DNA of 64,000 bases from Lunularia cruciata. Taxonomy: Eukaryota > Streptophyta > Marchantiopsida > Lunulariales > Lunulariaceae. Both the position numbers and the translations under genes were made by a program. This document shows, in pieces, positions 49,808 to 60,901 of this stretch (the stretch's first letter is position 1; each line of letters begins with the position of its first letter). The notes beneath the pieces were generated by a model. That model worked only from the letters and a program-made list of their open reading frames with translations. It searched no databases and was not told where the DNA came from. The DNA lies in the NCBI GenBank assembly GCA_948567375.1, contig OX419758.1, positions 16,001,001-16,065,000 on the forward strand, in the 5' to 3' direction.

Positions 49808-51031
49808 CTAAACACCACCCACTAATGTAACTCTACCGAGATAACTACACTAGGGGAAGGGCAACCTGTAACCTGCCATCATAACACGCACTCTCACGGT
49901 CTGCAGGTCATCACTTCCTGCCTCACCGGAGAGAAACAAAGGTAGTCTGACTGGTCATCACTCCAGCCTCACCACCGAGAGCACACCAGAGCACCAACGC
50001 TCAAAAGTCAAGGCACCTCACACAAACGTGGTGCACAAATAGGAAGCAGAGAATGGAGGGGATCCAATCACAAGAAATCTAAACGAAAACCCTCCATCTC
50101 ATAACACAACACGGGACTGACTCTGCCACCATTTGGCATTTGACATAAGAGTAGTTCGTATCTAAGTCCTAAGCTACCAGGATCACCAAGAATGGGATTA
50201 AACTGCCTCTCCTAGCCAAAGCTACATGTGTATAGATAACAGTGGCACAGCCACTATGACAACAAGTGAGGGTGGACCAGTTGGCTAGGGCACCAGTCTA
50301 GGAACAAGAGATCTAGGGGTCAAACCCTGTTGCGCACAATCTAGCAAGAAAGGCAGATTTTGCCAACCAATGACCAAGATCTACACTAAACTAGCTAGCC
50401 TCACGCCAGCAAGTTGGCTTGCTGGCCCTTCTAGGCCTTTGTAGCCTCTCATAGCCCACAGCCCTATGCCTCAAAGCCTCTAAACGCCGAAATTCAGCCA
50501 AATGGGGCCTTTCTTGTTGCCACTTCGAACCTCCTCCAAACTAGCAAAACTTCTCCAAATCTGGCCAAACAGCGAAACTCCTCCAATTCTGGCCCAAAAT
50601 CTGACGTAAATCTGACATAAAATCTGACGTAAACCCTAAAGATGGATGTCCGCCAAATCCCCCGCTAACTTTCCACTCGAGCCAAATTGACAAAACGGGT
50701 TTTTCCAAATCACAATTTCATGAGAAGAGCTTTCCAACTCCACCTTCAATTTCACTTTCTGAGCCCAACTCGTAGCAAATTGGTCATGCCTTCACCTCCT
50801 GAGCTCAAAATCACAACACTGCTCAAAAATTGCTCCTTCTTTGCTCAAAATTTGGCCAGCGCTTCCGCACACCGTCCGCCTAACTGCCAAATTTGCATCA
50901 ACTACACGAGCTTTTGCACACTAGGGAAACATAGAACCTGAATCGAGCTACCACGATCCACCGAGCTTGGAGATACCACCAACACTCAACTTTCCTGCAC
51001 CCAATTTCCCCCTGACTTCACTTCTCTGATG
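49808..51031 (-). other. element D 5' leader region
   Basis: About 1.2 kb between block B and Gag shows no coding pattern. A sequence resembling a methionine-tRNA primer-binding site occurs at 50120-50131 (minus strand TGGTGGCAGAGT, 9 of 12 positions). A weaker one (TTACATCAGAGA) directly abuts block B. If the distal site were used, the 5' LTR would extend to about 50132, which the 3' end does not support. Confidence 0.45.
50273..50327 (+). repeat. tRNA-derived (SINE-like) head with Pol III boxes
   Basis: TGGACCAGTTGG (50273-50284) differs from the A-box consensus TRGYNNAGNNGG at one place. GGGTCAAACCC (50317-50327) resembles the B box GGTTCGANTCC. The 32-nt spacing suits an internal Pol III promoter. 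The strand is opposite to element D. No tRNA fold with anticodon arm or 3' tail was established, so this is a possible SINE remnant or tRNA-like segment. Confidence 0.45.
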
Positions 51032-51480
51032 TAATCAGATTGCTTAACACTTTCAACTCAACTCAACTCAGATCAGTACTTGATCTGTCACTCTATAAAC
51101 TGCCAATAACTGGGCACTGATTACAGTCAAGCCACACCCACTCAAGCATAGAGAATCCAGGTGACGCTCGCCGGCCTCTGTCCACCATAGCCAGGAACTC
51201 GAAGGCTCAACATCAGAGAAGTGAGCTCTCTGGAGCTCACTTCGAAACTATACCCCCTGGACTCGAGCTAGCCTTGAAACCCTAACGGTCCCGCTGACGG
51301 CACACTCGACGGTGCAAACGGTGCAAAGTGACGGTGGGCCCCACCGTGAAGTCAGTACCCCAAACACGAAATCTAACCGTCGGAAAGTAGTCCCTGAGAA
51401 ATAGCTAGAATAACTCTAACTACCATCACTGGAACTCCAGTGTCCAAGCATCTAGATGCGGAACTACAAATGGCGTGACA
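51032..51480 (-). repeat. 449-bp terminal block B (right copy, 5' end of element D)
   Basis: 99.1% identical to 41682-42130. It begins at the insertion boundary (minus strand TGTCACGCC) with no preceding block A, so the 5' LTR lacks the portion that the 3' end carries twice. Confidence 0.96.
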
Positions 51481-52480
51481 TATTTGAGAATTTGTCTGAT
51501 CGTGTGAGAGCTGCCAATGTAACAAGGCCAACAACCAGAAGCCGAGTGGACTCCTTCAACCACTTGCCGTTCCATCAGCTCGTTGGGAGCATGTGAGCTT
51601 GGATCTTATCACATCCTTACCAACAACAAAATAAGGACACACCGCTATCATGGTGTTTGTGGATAAGCTTCGTAAGCAAATCCACTTGGCATCAACCTGT
51701 GATACCATAAATGCTCCAACCTTAGCGCAAATCTACTTCGACAACGTCTTCAAGCATCATGGAATGCCACACGTACTCATCTCCAACCATGATCCTCGCT
51801 TTACCGAGAAGTTGTGGCAAACACTCTTTCAGATACTCGGCACCAAGCTTGCTTTGTCCACGGCCTATCAACCTCAAACTGATGGACAAACCGAACGTGC
51901 AAATCATACATTGGAGGATATGTTACATGCCTTTGTCAATGTCCACCATACCAATTGGGATGAATGTCTTGTCGTTGCTGAATTTGCCTACAACAATTCC
52001 AAACAGGCAAGCACCAGATTCTCTCCTTTCTTTCTCAATTTTGGCCAAGATCTGCTTGTTCCAGATTCTCTTCTTGCTCTCCCTCCATCTTAGGTTCCTC
52101 ATACTTCCACCTTCTTGACCACTATATCCCAATCTCTCCAACAAGCCAAGTCTCACCTCCTTGTTGCTCAGAATCACCAAAAACAATATGCGGACCACCA
52201 TCGTCGTGATCTCACCTTTGAAGTCGGTGATAAAGTCATGTTATCTTCTAGTAACCTCCCTCTCCCACTTGATACCCAAGTTCATAAACTTGCCCCTAAT
52301 TGGATACGACCCTTTGATATCACCCAAATTGTCTCTCCTGTTGCTTATTGTCTTGCCTTGCCTTGTCACATGCGTATCCATCCTGTCTTTCATGTTTCTA
52401 AGTTGAAACCCTTTGTTCCTAACTCCTCTTCCTTTTCCTCTCAAGTCCAACCTCCCCCCTTCCTGTCCCTATCGATGATC
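51481..52480 (+). pseudogene. G2 integrase, core and C-terminal part
   Basis: Resumes after element D with the remains of the CxxC pair. The core frame 51650-52093 has VFVDKLRKQIHLA, NHDPRFTEKLWQ, STAYQPQTDGQTERANHTLE and NWDECL--AEFAYNNS. Asp in NHDPRF and Glu in GQTER are present. The C-terminal frame from 52115 has KQYADHHRRDLTFEVGDKVM and the GPY/F-like module LAPNWIRPFDITQI, VFHVSKLKPF. Confidence 0.88.
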
Positions 52481-52645
52481 ATGAGAAGTACGAAGTTGAT
52501 CGTATCCTTGCGCGTCACCATATTCAATGAGGCCGTCACCAACATACGGAGTACAAGGTCCTTTGGAAAGGGTATCCCCTTCATGATGCCACTTGGGAAC
52601 CTCTTTCTCACCTCCAAAATGCCCAGACGGCCATCTAGGAATTCG
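52465..52645 (+). pseudogene. G2 chromodomain
   Basis: In a frame shifted relative to the integrase end, through a C-run near 52450-52460, the sequence reads YEVDRILARHH, then EYKVLWKGYPLHDATWEPLS. This is a chromodomain with one internal stop. Chromoviruses use it to direct integration to methylated-histone chromatin. The G2b copy at 60690-60836 keeps it open. Confidence 0.85.
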
Positions 52646-52691
52646 AAGCTTCACTAGCAATGAGGATGTTACCAACTAGCGGCGGGGAAAT

Positions 52692-53118
52692 ATGTAACAA
52701 TATGGAGTTTAGCAACAAAGTTAGTTGGGCTCACGAAGTAGCACATAAGACAAATTAGCCTAGAATATTCTGGAAGTATCTAGAAAGCTTCTTGGGAAGC
52801 TTCCCGGTTAGCTTAGCTTGCACCTTAAGTAAGTAGCTTCTAGAAGGAAGCTTCTAGAAGCTTCCAACTAGCTTAGCTTGCACGCTAAGTAAGCGGCTTC
52901 TAGAAGGAAGCTTCTTGAGAAGCTTCCTAGTTAACTTGGCTTGCACTCTAAGAAAGCGGCTTGAGGAAGCTTCTTGAGAAGCTTCTCAAGGGTCTTGTAT
53001 GCTACCTATAAATACCAAAGCCAAAGCTCATGCTAGGCATTTGGAGTTTTCCCTCATTCAAGTGTTCCAATGTGAGTTTCCATTCTCCTATTTCTCTCCT
53101 CAGATTTGGTCTTTTACA
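52692..53118 (+). repeat. G2 3' LTR
   Basis: 427 bp, preceded by the purine-rich GGCGGGGAAATA tract. It keeps the heat-shock element (52846-52865) and the TATAAATA box. Most differences from the 5' LTR are transitions. Confidence 0.92.
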
Positions 53119-53280
53119 TATAATAATCTTGGAGTAACCTAAACCTTTTTTGTTCCCTAGGGTGGATTACTCTCAAATGGTGTTATTCATGTACATACTC
53201 TATTAGTTATAGAGTGAGAGAAAATAAAAAAAGAAAAATTGAGAGAAAAGAAAGATAGTGAGAGGTTAAGATAGAGAAAC
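53119..53280. other. G1 internal sequence without coding signal
   Basis: Continuation of G1 after the TATAA duplication; AT-rich and purine-rich, leading into Gag. No motif seen. Confidence 0.5.
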
Positions 53281-54890
53281 TTCCAATTTTCTTTTGCAAG
53301 GATGAAGAAAATATGGAGGCCTTTGTGAGAGACTTCAAGAGAGCTTGCATAGGAAAAAATGAGAAGAGGAAGAATGAGTGGGCCTCATTTTTATCAGATT
53401 TCTTTGAGGATGCAACACTTACATGGTATGAGTCAAAATATCAAAAAAGAGAGAGAGAGGAGAGATGAGCAAGAAGAGTCTTGGGAGAGTTTGACTTCAG
53501 CACTCATTAAGAACTTTCTTCCATATGAGAGTTATGAAAGATTGACAAGTGAGGTTACCTTTCTCAAGCAAGGAGATGGAGAGAAAGTGAGAGTCTATGT
53601 GGAAAGAGTGGAAAAATTAGAGTCCAGATTTTGCATAGTGTTGAGGAAGGGTGGGGATGATGTGAAGAATACTATGATTGTCATAGAGGCCATGCTTACC
53701 AAGAATTTTGTGACCTCAAATTAGAAGCAAGGTGAGATATGAGAAACCTTCTTCCAAGGTTGAAGCTATCAAGATTGCAATCCGTATGGAAGAGAGTTTG
53801 GAAGGGGAAGAGAGTGCTTTGGTGGTGAAAGAGATTGTGCATCCTCCTCAAGGTCACAAGTATGGTGGAACTTCTGATACTTTGGTGACAAGGGTTGCAC
53901 AAAAAGTGGTAGTTGCTCTAGTTCATGCACCCCTACCAAAGGATCCACTTCAAACCATCACCAAACAACTTGCAAATCTCAAGATCATGTAGTGCAACTA
54001 TGGGAGAAGAGAGGTGGATCAGAATGTGGAAAAAAGTTCTAGGAGTTATAGAAGTTATCCATATAGAGGAGGCCAACCAACCAACCAAAAAATTCAATGA
54101 GAAAAATTGTTTTGGTTGTGGAGGAAGAGGCCATATCCAAAAGAATTACCCAAATTTGACTTACCATGGAAGAAGGGTTATAAGGGAGCCAATAGAGGGA
54201 AAGACAGAAGTAATGCTCCTAATCCAAAAAAATAAGGAGATAGTATCTATGGATGTGGTTGAGAGGATGTATGAGAAGGGAAAGTGCTCAAACTCCAAGA
54301 GTCTTAATTTGGAGGTTTTGGCACAAGAGAAAAAGAGAGCTCATTTTGCAGAGGATGTGTATTGTTCTCAAGGATTTACTCCTAGCAAGGATACTCCTGT
54401 GTCTACTAAGAGCACTCACACCTCAACACCATCAGCAACAAAGACTCCAAGAAAGAATTTGAGGATGGAGAACTTCTTGATCTCCAAGCAACAATGGAAT
54501 TACAATGTATTGGAGGATGTTGATAGTCACAAGGCTTACATCACAGTGGGCCAATTGATTGCTTTGAACCTTACCTTGAAAAAGGAGTTTAAAGGTAGTT
54601 TGAGTTCTACAAGGAGCAAGAGGAAGAAGAAGTCAAAATCTCCAATATCAATGGGGGTGGTGGATGCCAAACCAACATCATGGCAGGCTTGTGAATATGC
54701 CTCCAAGATTGATGTGAGAGTGAATGGTGACAACATAAAGGATGCATTGGTTGATGGAAGATCAGGAGTGAATGCCATGTCAGAAAGGTTGATGAAGAAG
54801 TTGGGTATGATACCTTCTAGATCTTCAACATTTATGGTGAGCATGGCAAACAAACAACAAGTTTGACCAATAGGAGTGATGGATAAGGTA
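53281..54890 (+). pseudogene. G1 Gag, zinc knuckle and protease
   Basis: Capsid-like words: ATLTWYESKYQ, SWESLTSALIKNFLPYESYE and GDGEKVRVYVERVEKLESRF. The zinc knuckle CFGCGGRGHIQKNY has Tyr for the last Cys (TGC to TAC). The protease start DALVDGRSGVNAMSERLMKKLG corresponds to the DGGSGVN form of plant gypsy elements. The stop at 54866 is followed within 70 bp by the truncated 3' LTR, so RT, RNase H and integrase are missing. Confidence 0.8.
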
Positions 54891-54927
54891 GTAGTTTCAG
54901 TTATGGGAGATTAGTCATGATTAGTCA

Positions 54928-55517
54928 TTAGTCATGATTAGCTAAATTTAGCCATAACTAAGATAGTGTGGATCTTACTTTAGAGGAAGTGGAAAAGATG
55001 AGAACCGCTATTTTGGATTCTAGTGTGATGACTTGGTATTATTCCTAGATGTTTGGCTTTGAGAAAAGAGTTTAGAACTCTTGGGCACGCAAACCTTTTC
55101 TGTTTTGGATTCTTCTATGGTCCAAGGATAGCCCATGTGAAGGATCCTTGACTTAGTGGTTGGGTCAAGATAAGATCACATGATTAGTGGAATATGCCCA
55201 TGTGGATGGATATTCCTTTATAATTTTAGATTTTACTTGACTTTTAGCCTAGTAACTTGAGTTACTATGATAAATAGTAACTTTAGTATGTAACTATTTC
55301 ACAAGTATATAAACAATGGGTGAGGAGGTACTCATCATCCTTTCATTTGCATCTATCTCTCTCTCATTGAGTTCTCTAGTGAGCAATGTCTTGAGTCTTT
55401 GAGTGTTAGCCTTGGAGGAGTATGATGAAGTTGGAGTTCCTTGCCTTCTTAGTCCATGGTGTGCTACCATTATAACCATCAGAGGTTCATTTTGAGTGTG
55501 AGACAAGCCGGCTCTCA
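54928..55517 (+). repeat. G1 3' LTR, 5'-truncated
   Basis: Aligns with 35562-36153. The first roughly 100 bp of the LTR are missing and replaced by short GATTAGTCAT repeats. It ends at the GATC duplication. A single deletion could have removed pol and the start of this LTR. Confidence 0.75.
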
Positions 55518-55521
55518 GATC

Positions 55522-55631
55522 ACCCTTTTCAAATTATAGGCATTGGATCTATTAAGATCCAAATGTATGATGGTCTTGTACACATATGGACTAATGTTAG
55601 GCATATCCATGACATGAGGAAGAATTTGAAT
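55522..55631 (+). pseudogene. copia protease/linker fragment
   Basis: HPFQIIGIGSIKIQMYDG continues the copia frame broken at 35458, followed by VRHIHDMRKNL, the typical region just before the copia GAG-pre-integrase domain. It is cut by G2b at 55631. Confidence 0.8.
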
Positions 55632-56042
55632 TGTAACCATATGGAGTTTACCAATGAATTTAGTTAGGGCTAGTGAAGTAAAGGATAGGCCAAATTAGCC
55701 TAGAATATTCTAGAAATATCTAGGAAGTTTCTTGGGAAGCTTCTTGACTAGCTTAGCTTGCACCCTAAGTAGGTAGCTTCTAGAAGCTTTGAACTAGCTT
55801 AGCTTGCATACCTAGTAAGTAACTTCTAGAAGGAAGGTTCTAAGAACCTTCCCAATTAACTTGGCTTGCACTCCAAGAAAGTGGCTCAAGGAAGCTTCTT
55901 GAGAAGCTTCTCAAGAGCCTTGTATACTCCCTATAAATACCAAAGCTAAAGCTCATGCTAGGCTTTTGGAGTTTTCCACACTATAGTGTCCCAATGTGAT
56001 CTTCCATTCTCCTATTTCTCTCCTTGGTCTTGGTCATTTACA
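55632..56042 (+). repeat. G2b 5' LTR
   Basis: About 411 bp. The perfect heat-shock element of G2 is degraded here (AGCTTCTAGAAGCTTTGAAC). The TATAAATA box is retained near 55933. The primer-binding site follows at 56044 with one change (TGGTATCATAGC). Confidence 0.88.
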
Positions 56043-56299
56043 TTGGTATCATAGCAAGAATGAGATGGATGGAATTTATGGACAACCAAATCCATTTTTA
56101 CCAAACCATTGAGATTTTTTCATCTGGGCACTACCCAAGCATCATTTAACACAATTCATCACCTCACGCTTTGGGCAGGATTTATTGTATACAATCACCT
56201 TGTTCAAGGAACCCTTGATACTTCTGGTTGTAACTTATGGAGAATGATGGAAGTGTTGCATCATGTGTTGATAAATTAGATAGATTGCGGGTGGTGTGA

Positions 56300-57573
56300 T
56301 AGAGTAGTAATCATGGTGGCAATACTTGAGGTTATCATTGCTATGCAAAAACAAATTGATCACCTTACTTGATTGCTAGATGAACTAGATCATCAACAAC
56401 AAGAGCACGTAGAGAGAGTACCAATTCAAGAAGAAGAAAACCAAATCTGATTTTTGAAGGCAAGAATCTTTCAAGTGCAATGGAGAATTCTGTGTTTGAC
56501 TACAAATGTTGTTTCAAAGCTACTAATCTTCAAGATGAACAAAAAAAATTCTCTTGGCTTCCAACCAATGGGATGGAGTAGCAAAGCTATGGTGGCAATT
56601 CCAAGTGGAGTGAGCTGAATGGCAAATTGTTGCACTAATCTTTACATGAGAAAAATTCAAGAGTGCAATAATTGGTCAATTCTAAGCTATAAATGCCACA
56701 TAAGATGCACAAGATAAGTTGGCAGAGTTGAAGCAAATTGGCTTTGTAAAAGTTACATCATGCAATTCTAGTACACCATCATGCAAATTCCAGATATATT
56801 GGAAGGTGAAGCTCTAGATCAATTTGTGAGGGGCTTGCAGTCACAAACCAAATTGGAGGTAATTATGCAAGAGCCACAACACTTAGAGAAGCCATGCAAT
56901 TGGTCAAATGCTTTGATTCCTTGGTTGCAACAACTTGGTCTTGACCTTGACCTCCACAAAACCTATCAATACACTACATACATGTGGAGGAGCCAACACC
57001 AATGGAGATTGATGTCATTCAATGAAGACCACTTGGCACTACAAATAGAGAAAAACTATGACAAAATGGTAGTTGTTTCTATTGTTGCCAAATTAGACAT
57101 CACATTGTTGAATATTTGCTCAATAATAGGCAACCTTGACAAGTTGCCCAGATGGAATTTGTGAAGCAAAATGATTAGGAAAATGAGGAATATGAATAGG
57201 CAATTTTGAGCCGCCTATTGGGAACTTGATTAGTTCTAATGGGATTGAAGGATCAACCTATGCAAGTTTGCATCACTTGCAAGGTATGATATCTGATTGT
57301 GGTTGTAGGATTTTAGATGATTTTGGAAGTTTAGAGAATTGTATGTCTATGCAATTAGCAAAGAAGTTATATATTCATATCAAGCCACTAATTGGATTGT
57401 TGATTGCGGATGGTAGAAATGATTCTTCATTTCATACCTCACATCCTATTATATTTAGGATTGGGAAGGAGTATTTGGAGTGTATGAGGTATGTAGTGGC
57501 ACCTCTACAATATGATGTCATTTTGGGTTTACCTTGGTTTGAACATCATAAGGTTCAATTTGATTGGACCTGA
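56300..57573 (+). pseudogene. G2b Gag and protease
   Basis: Gag remnants (ILEGEALDQFVRGL at 56790, then frame breaks) are followed by protease words SNGIEGSTYASLHHLQG and CRILDDFGSLENCMSMQ. The catalytic DSG is DFG here, so it is inactive. It ends YDVILGLPWFEHHKVQFDW. Confidence 0.82.
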
Positions 57574-57839
57574 TAATAAATTCAAATACAACACCAAAAT
57601 AAGAATTTCCACTTAGGTTATTTGGCACCTTTAAGTGAGACACCTAAGAATAGTGAGTCCCAAAGATGGTAAGTTTGTCAGGAAGATAGCCATAGAGCAA
57701 GCTTTGAAGGAAGATAAGTCCCAAGATGGGAAGTTTGTTAGTGAAGTAGTTATAGAATAAGCTTTGGAGGAAGATAAGTTTGTTTTTTGCCGTGTGAATC
57801 AAGCCGATTGCACAAGGAGGATCTGAGGAGGGTCAAGAG

Positions 57840-58665
57840 CCTCATCAAAAAATGGTTGATCAAATAGTTTAGGAGTTTGTGGATATGATTTTGGATGATC
57901 TGCCAAAGGGATTACCATTCAATTGTGGTATGCCCTTCAAGAATTAGTAATTGCCAAGGAGTACTCTAATGAGTAGTCCAATCTATCGGCTCTCACCAAA
58001 GTGTGCCTTTTGGCAAAAGGAAGTTATGTTCTTGGGTCACAAGATCTCATTGGAGGGGATCAAGATGGAAGAGGAGAAAATCTAGAACATCATTGATTGG
58101 CCTATTATGAAGGATGCTACAAAAGTATGGCATCTAATGGATTGGCCAGATTTTACCAATGGTTTTTCCACCACTATGCTCATGTGGCCATACCATTGAC
58201 CAATCTTTTAGGGAAGAACTTGAGCTTTTAGTGGACCAACAAGCAAGAAGAAGCATTCCAGAAGCTAAAAAATATAGTGTCTTCAAGACCTATTCTTCAA
58301 CCATATGATCCTCAACTACCTTGTGTGGTTAATTTTGATGCTTCTTACTTTGCAATTGGAGCCGTGTTGCAAGAGGAATTCCTAGATGGGTTACATCCCA
58401 TTGTCTTTGTGTCTTGTAGACTAAATACAATAGAAAGGAGTTACCCTGCTTGAGATTGGAAGCAACTAGCAATGGTATATGCAACTAAGGTATGGAGGCA
58501 TTATCTCTTGGAGAAACAAGTGATCATGCAAATTAATCACAAACCTTTGTTGCAAACATTACACTTGGAACACATGAAGAGTTGACATCACCGATGGAAG
58601 GAACAACTATAATTTTTTGACATCAAACTTGGTTGGTTCTACATCATCCCCAATGCTCTATCATG
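57840..58665 (+). pseudogene. G2b RT with core deletion, and RNase H
   Basis: The RT start ([18 protein letters not shown]) jumps at 57998 directly to CAFWQKEVMFLGHKISLEGI. Compared with G2, about 530 bp are gone, including the FLDD active site. An AAAG-like word is present at both deletion ends in G2. RNase H words follow with many stops. Confidence 0.85.
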
Positions 58666-58675
58666 ACAACTTGAT

Positions 58676-59660
58676 TTGAAGTCTCCTTCTCTCATCACGA
58701 TGGCAATTACAACAATATCAATTGACTCCAAAGTCCAAATCAATTTTAAGACCACTTTACAACAAGATCATTTCTTTCAGATGGTACAAGGTCATCTTGC
58801 AACATGTGACAAGGAGTACAACAACTTTTTCCTTCAAGGAAGGCCTTCTATTTTATAAGAACCAAATTTATGTTCCAGCCAAGAGTGATCTCCAACTTGT
58901 CTGCCTCCAACAAGCCCATGACTTACCAATCATTAGTCATATGGGTGTGGACAAGGCCTTGAGTACTTTTAAACACCAACGGTGGTGGCCCAACATGACA
59001 TGACATGTTTGAGAGTTTATCCAATCATGTGAGAGCTGCCAATTCAACAAGGTCAACAACCAAAAACCAAGTAGACACCTTCAGCCACTCCCTATTCCAT
59101 CTACTTCATGAGAGCACATGAGCTTGGATCTCATCATGTCCTTGCCCAAGATAAAGCAAGATCACACAACAATTGTGATGTTTTTGGATAAACTTAGTAA
59201 GCAAATCCATTTGGCACCAACCTTTGATACCATGGATGCTCCAACATTGGTGTAAAGTTACTTCAACACTATCTTCAAGTATCATGGGATGCCTCGTGTA
59301 TTCATCTTTAACCATGATCCTCAATTCATTGGGAAATTTTGGCAAGCACTCTTCTAGATACTTGGCACCAAGCTTGCTTTGTCCATGGCCTATCATCCTT
59401 AAATTGATGGACAAACTGAACATGAAAATTGCACCTTGGAGGATATATTTTGTGTCTTTGTCAACATCTACTATACCAATTGGGATGAATGTCTTACAAC
59501 TAAGGAGTTTGCATACGATAACTCCAAACAGACAAGCATTGGATTCCCTCCTTTCTTTCTTAATTTTGACAAAGATCCACTTGTTCCAAATTCCTTTCTT
59601 GCTCCTCCTCCATCTCATGTCCCTCATACTTCTACCTTCTTAACCACCATATTCCAATCC
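58676..59660 (+). pseudogene. G2b integrase
   Basis: Zinc-binding part: AHDLPIISHMGVDKALSTF, RWWPNMT, then CESCQFNK, uninterrupted, which shows the empty site of element D. Core fragments follow in mixed frames (HDPQFIGKFWQ, LGTKLALSMAYHP, NWDECLTTKEFAYDNS). Confidence 0.85.
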
Positions 59661-59762
59661 CTCCAACAAGCCAAATCTCATCTCCTTGTTGCTCAAAATG
59701 GGCAAAAACAATATGCGGACCACCATCGTCATCATCACACTTTTCAAGACGGTGATAAGGTC

Positions 59763-60441
59763 TATAACACCCATTTGTGCATGTAAGAGCTATTGTGATA
59801 TTTAGTTTGGTATAATAAGTACTTGAGATATATTATTTTTATAGAGATAAAAGATGGTTCTATATTAATCATGATTATCTAAAGTTATCCATAACTAAGA
59901 TAGAGAGGACCTTACTTTAGAGGAAGTGGAAAAGATAAGCACCACTATTTTTGATTCTAGTATGTTGACTTAGTATTATTCCTAGGTGTTTGGTTTTGAG
60001 GAAAGACTTAAGAACTCTTAGATCCACAATCCTTTTTGTTTTGGATTCTTCTATAGTCCAAGGATAGCCCATGTGAAGGAATCCTTGAGTTAGTGGTTGG
60101 GTCAAGATAAGACCACATGCTTAGGATAATATTCCCAGAAACATGAATATTCCTTTAGCTTTTGAACTTTATTTGACTTTTTGCCTAGTAACTTGAGTTA
60201 CTCTAGTAATTAGTAACTTTGGTGTGTAACTATTTCACAAAGTATATAAACTAGGAGTGAGGAAGTACTCATCCTTGTTTCATTTGCAACTATATATCTC
60301 TCTCATTGAGTTCTCTAATGAGCAATGGTTTGAGTCTTGGAGGAGTATGATGGAGTTGGGATTATTTTCCTTCTTAGTCCATGGAGCGCTACCATAATAG
60401 CCATCAAAGAGTCATCATGAGTGAGAGACAAGCCAGCTCAT
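59763..60441 (+). mobile_element. solo LTR of the G1 family in G2b
   Basis: Flanked by AGGTC (59758-59762 and 60442-60446). Removing it rejoins the G2b phrase GATAAGGTCATGCTCTCCTCT, which matches G2 at 52230. It aligns with 34409-35164 but has no TA expansion. Confidence 0.88.
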
Positions 60442-60446
60442 AGGTC

Positions 60447-60840
60447 ATGCTCTCCTCTAGTAACCATCCTCTCTTGCTTGATATCCAAGTTCCTAAACTT
60501 GCCACTAATTGGATAGGACCCTTTGATGTCACCCAAATCATCTCTCTTATTGCTTATCAACTTGCCTTGTCTTGTCATATGTGCATCCACCCTATCTTTC
60601 AAATTTCCAAGTTGAAACCCTTTGTTTCTAACCCATCTTCTTTTTCCTCTTCTGTTCAACCTCCTCCTCCTCCCATCCCTCTCAATGATCATGAGGAGTA
60701 CAAAGTTGATTGTATCCTTGCACATTGCCACATTGAACAAGGTCATCAACAACAAATAGAGTACAAGGTCCTTTGGGAAGGGTATCCCCTTCATGATGCT
60801 ACATGGGAACCTCTTTCTCATCTCTTGAATGCATAATGGC
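60447..60840 (+). pseudogene. G2b integrase C-terminus and chromodomain
   Basis: An open frame of 129 codons: the GPY/F-like module (LATNWIGPFDVTQI, IFQISKLKPF), then a chromodomain with YKVDCILAH and EYKVLWEGYPLHDATWEPLS. It is better preserved than in G2, where the two parts are out of frame. There is no start of its own because the upstream frame is cut by the solo LTR. Confidence 0.85.
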
Positions 60841-60901
60841 CATCTAGGAGTTTGAAGCTTCAATGGCAACAAGGACGTCACCAACTAGCAATGGAGGAAT
60901 A

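Larger units (their letters stand above)
41576..51480 (-). mobile_element. Element D: Ty3/gypsy retrotransposon encoding a DNA methyltransferase and a PHD finger
   Basis: The 9.9-kb insertion lies in the G2 integrase. TATT flanks both ends (41572-41575 and 51481-51484; the match extends to TATTTG if terminal bases are shared). The uninterrupted paralogue at 58985-59040 confirms the empty site. A 449-bp block is repeated at both ends with four differences, so insertion is recent relative to G2. Coding order on the minus strand: Gag, zinc knuckles, protease, cytosine methyltransferase, RT, RNase H, integrase, PHD finger. All blocks share one frame from about 49807 to 42407, broken by nine TAG/TGA codons and no indel. 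GC content is clearly higher than in the host layers. Confidence 0.95.
37552..53118 (+). mobile_element. G2: Ty3/gypsy chromovirus inserted in G1, interrupted by element D
   Basis: Flanked by TATAA (37547-37551 and 53119-53123). LTRs at 37552-37977 and 52692-53118 begin TGTAA; the 3' copy ends TTTTACA and the 5' copy TTTTATA. The LTRs are similar at roughly 95% or better by eye. Internal order is Gag, protease, RT, RNase H, integrase, chromodomain, typical of chromoviruses. Several in-frame stops (TAG, TGA) break it. The integrase is split by D between 41571 and 51481. Confidence 0.93.
35459..55517 (+). mobile_element. G1: Ty3/gypsy element inserted in copia protease, itself interrupted
   Basis: GATC is duplicated at 35455-35458 and 55518-55521, and copia coding sequence resumes in register across the gap. 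LTRs lie at 35459-36153 and about 54928-55517. Its own coding material is limited to a zinc-knuckle region (about 36900-37500) and a Gag-protease block (53281-54890); RT, RNase H and integrase are absent. It was later split by G2 at 37551/53119. The LTR has no clear TG...CA ends: it starts TATAA and ends GGCTCTCA or GCTCAT. Confidence 0.8.

Noticed and set aside
41682-51480. Reading element D as two unrelated insertions because its ends differ
   Set aside because: One pair of flanking duplications, the empty site in the paralogue at 58985-59040, and a single continuous frame support one insertion event.
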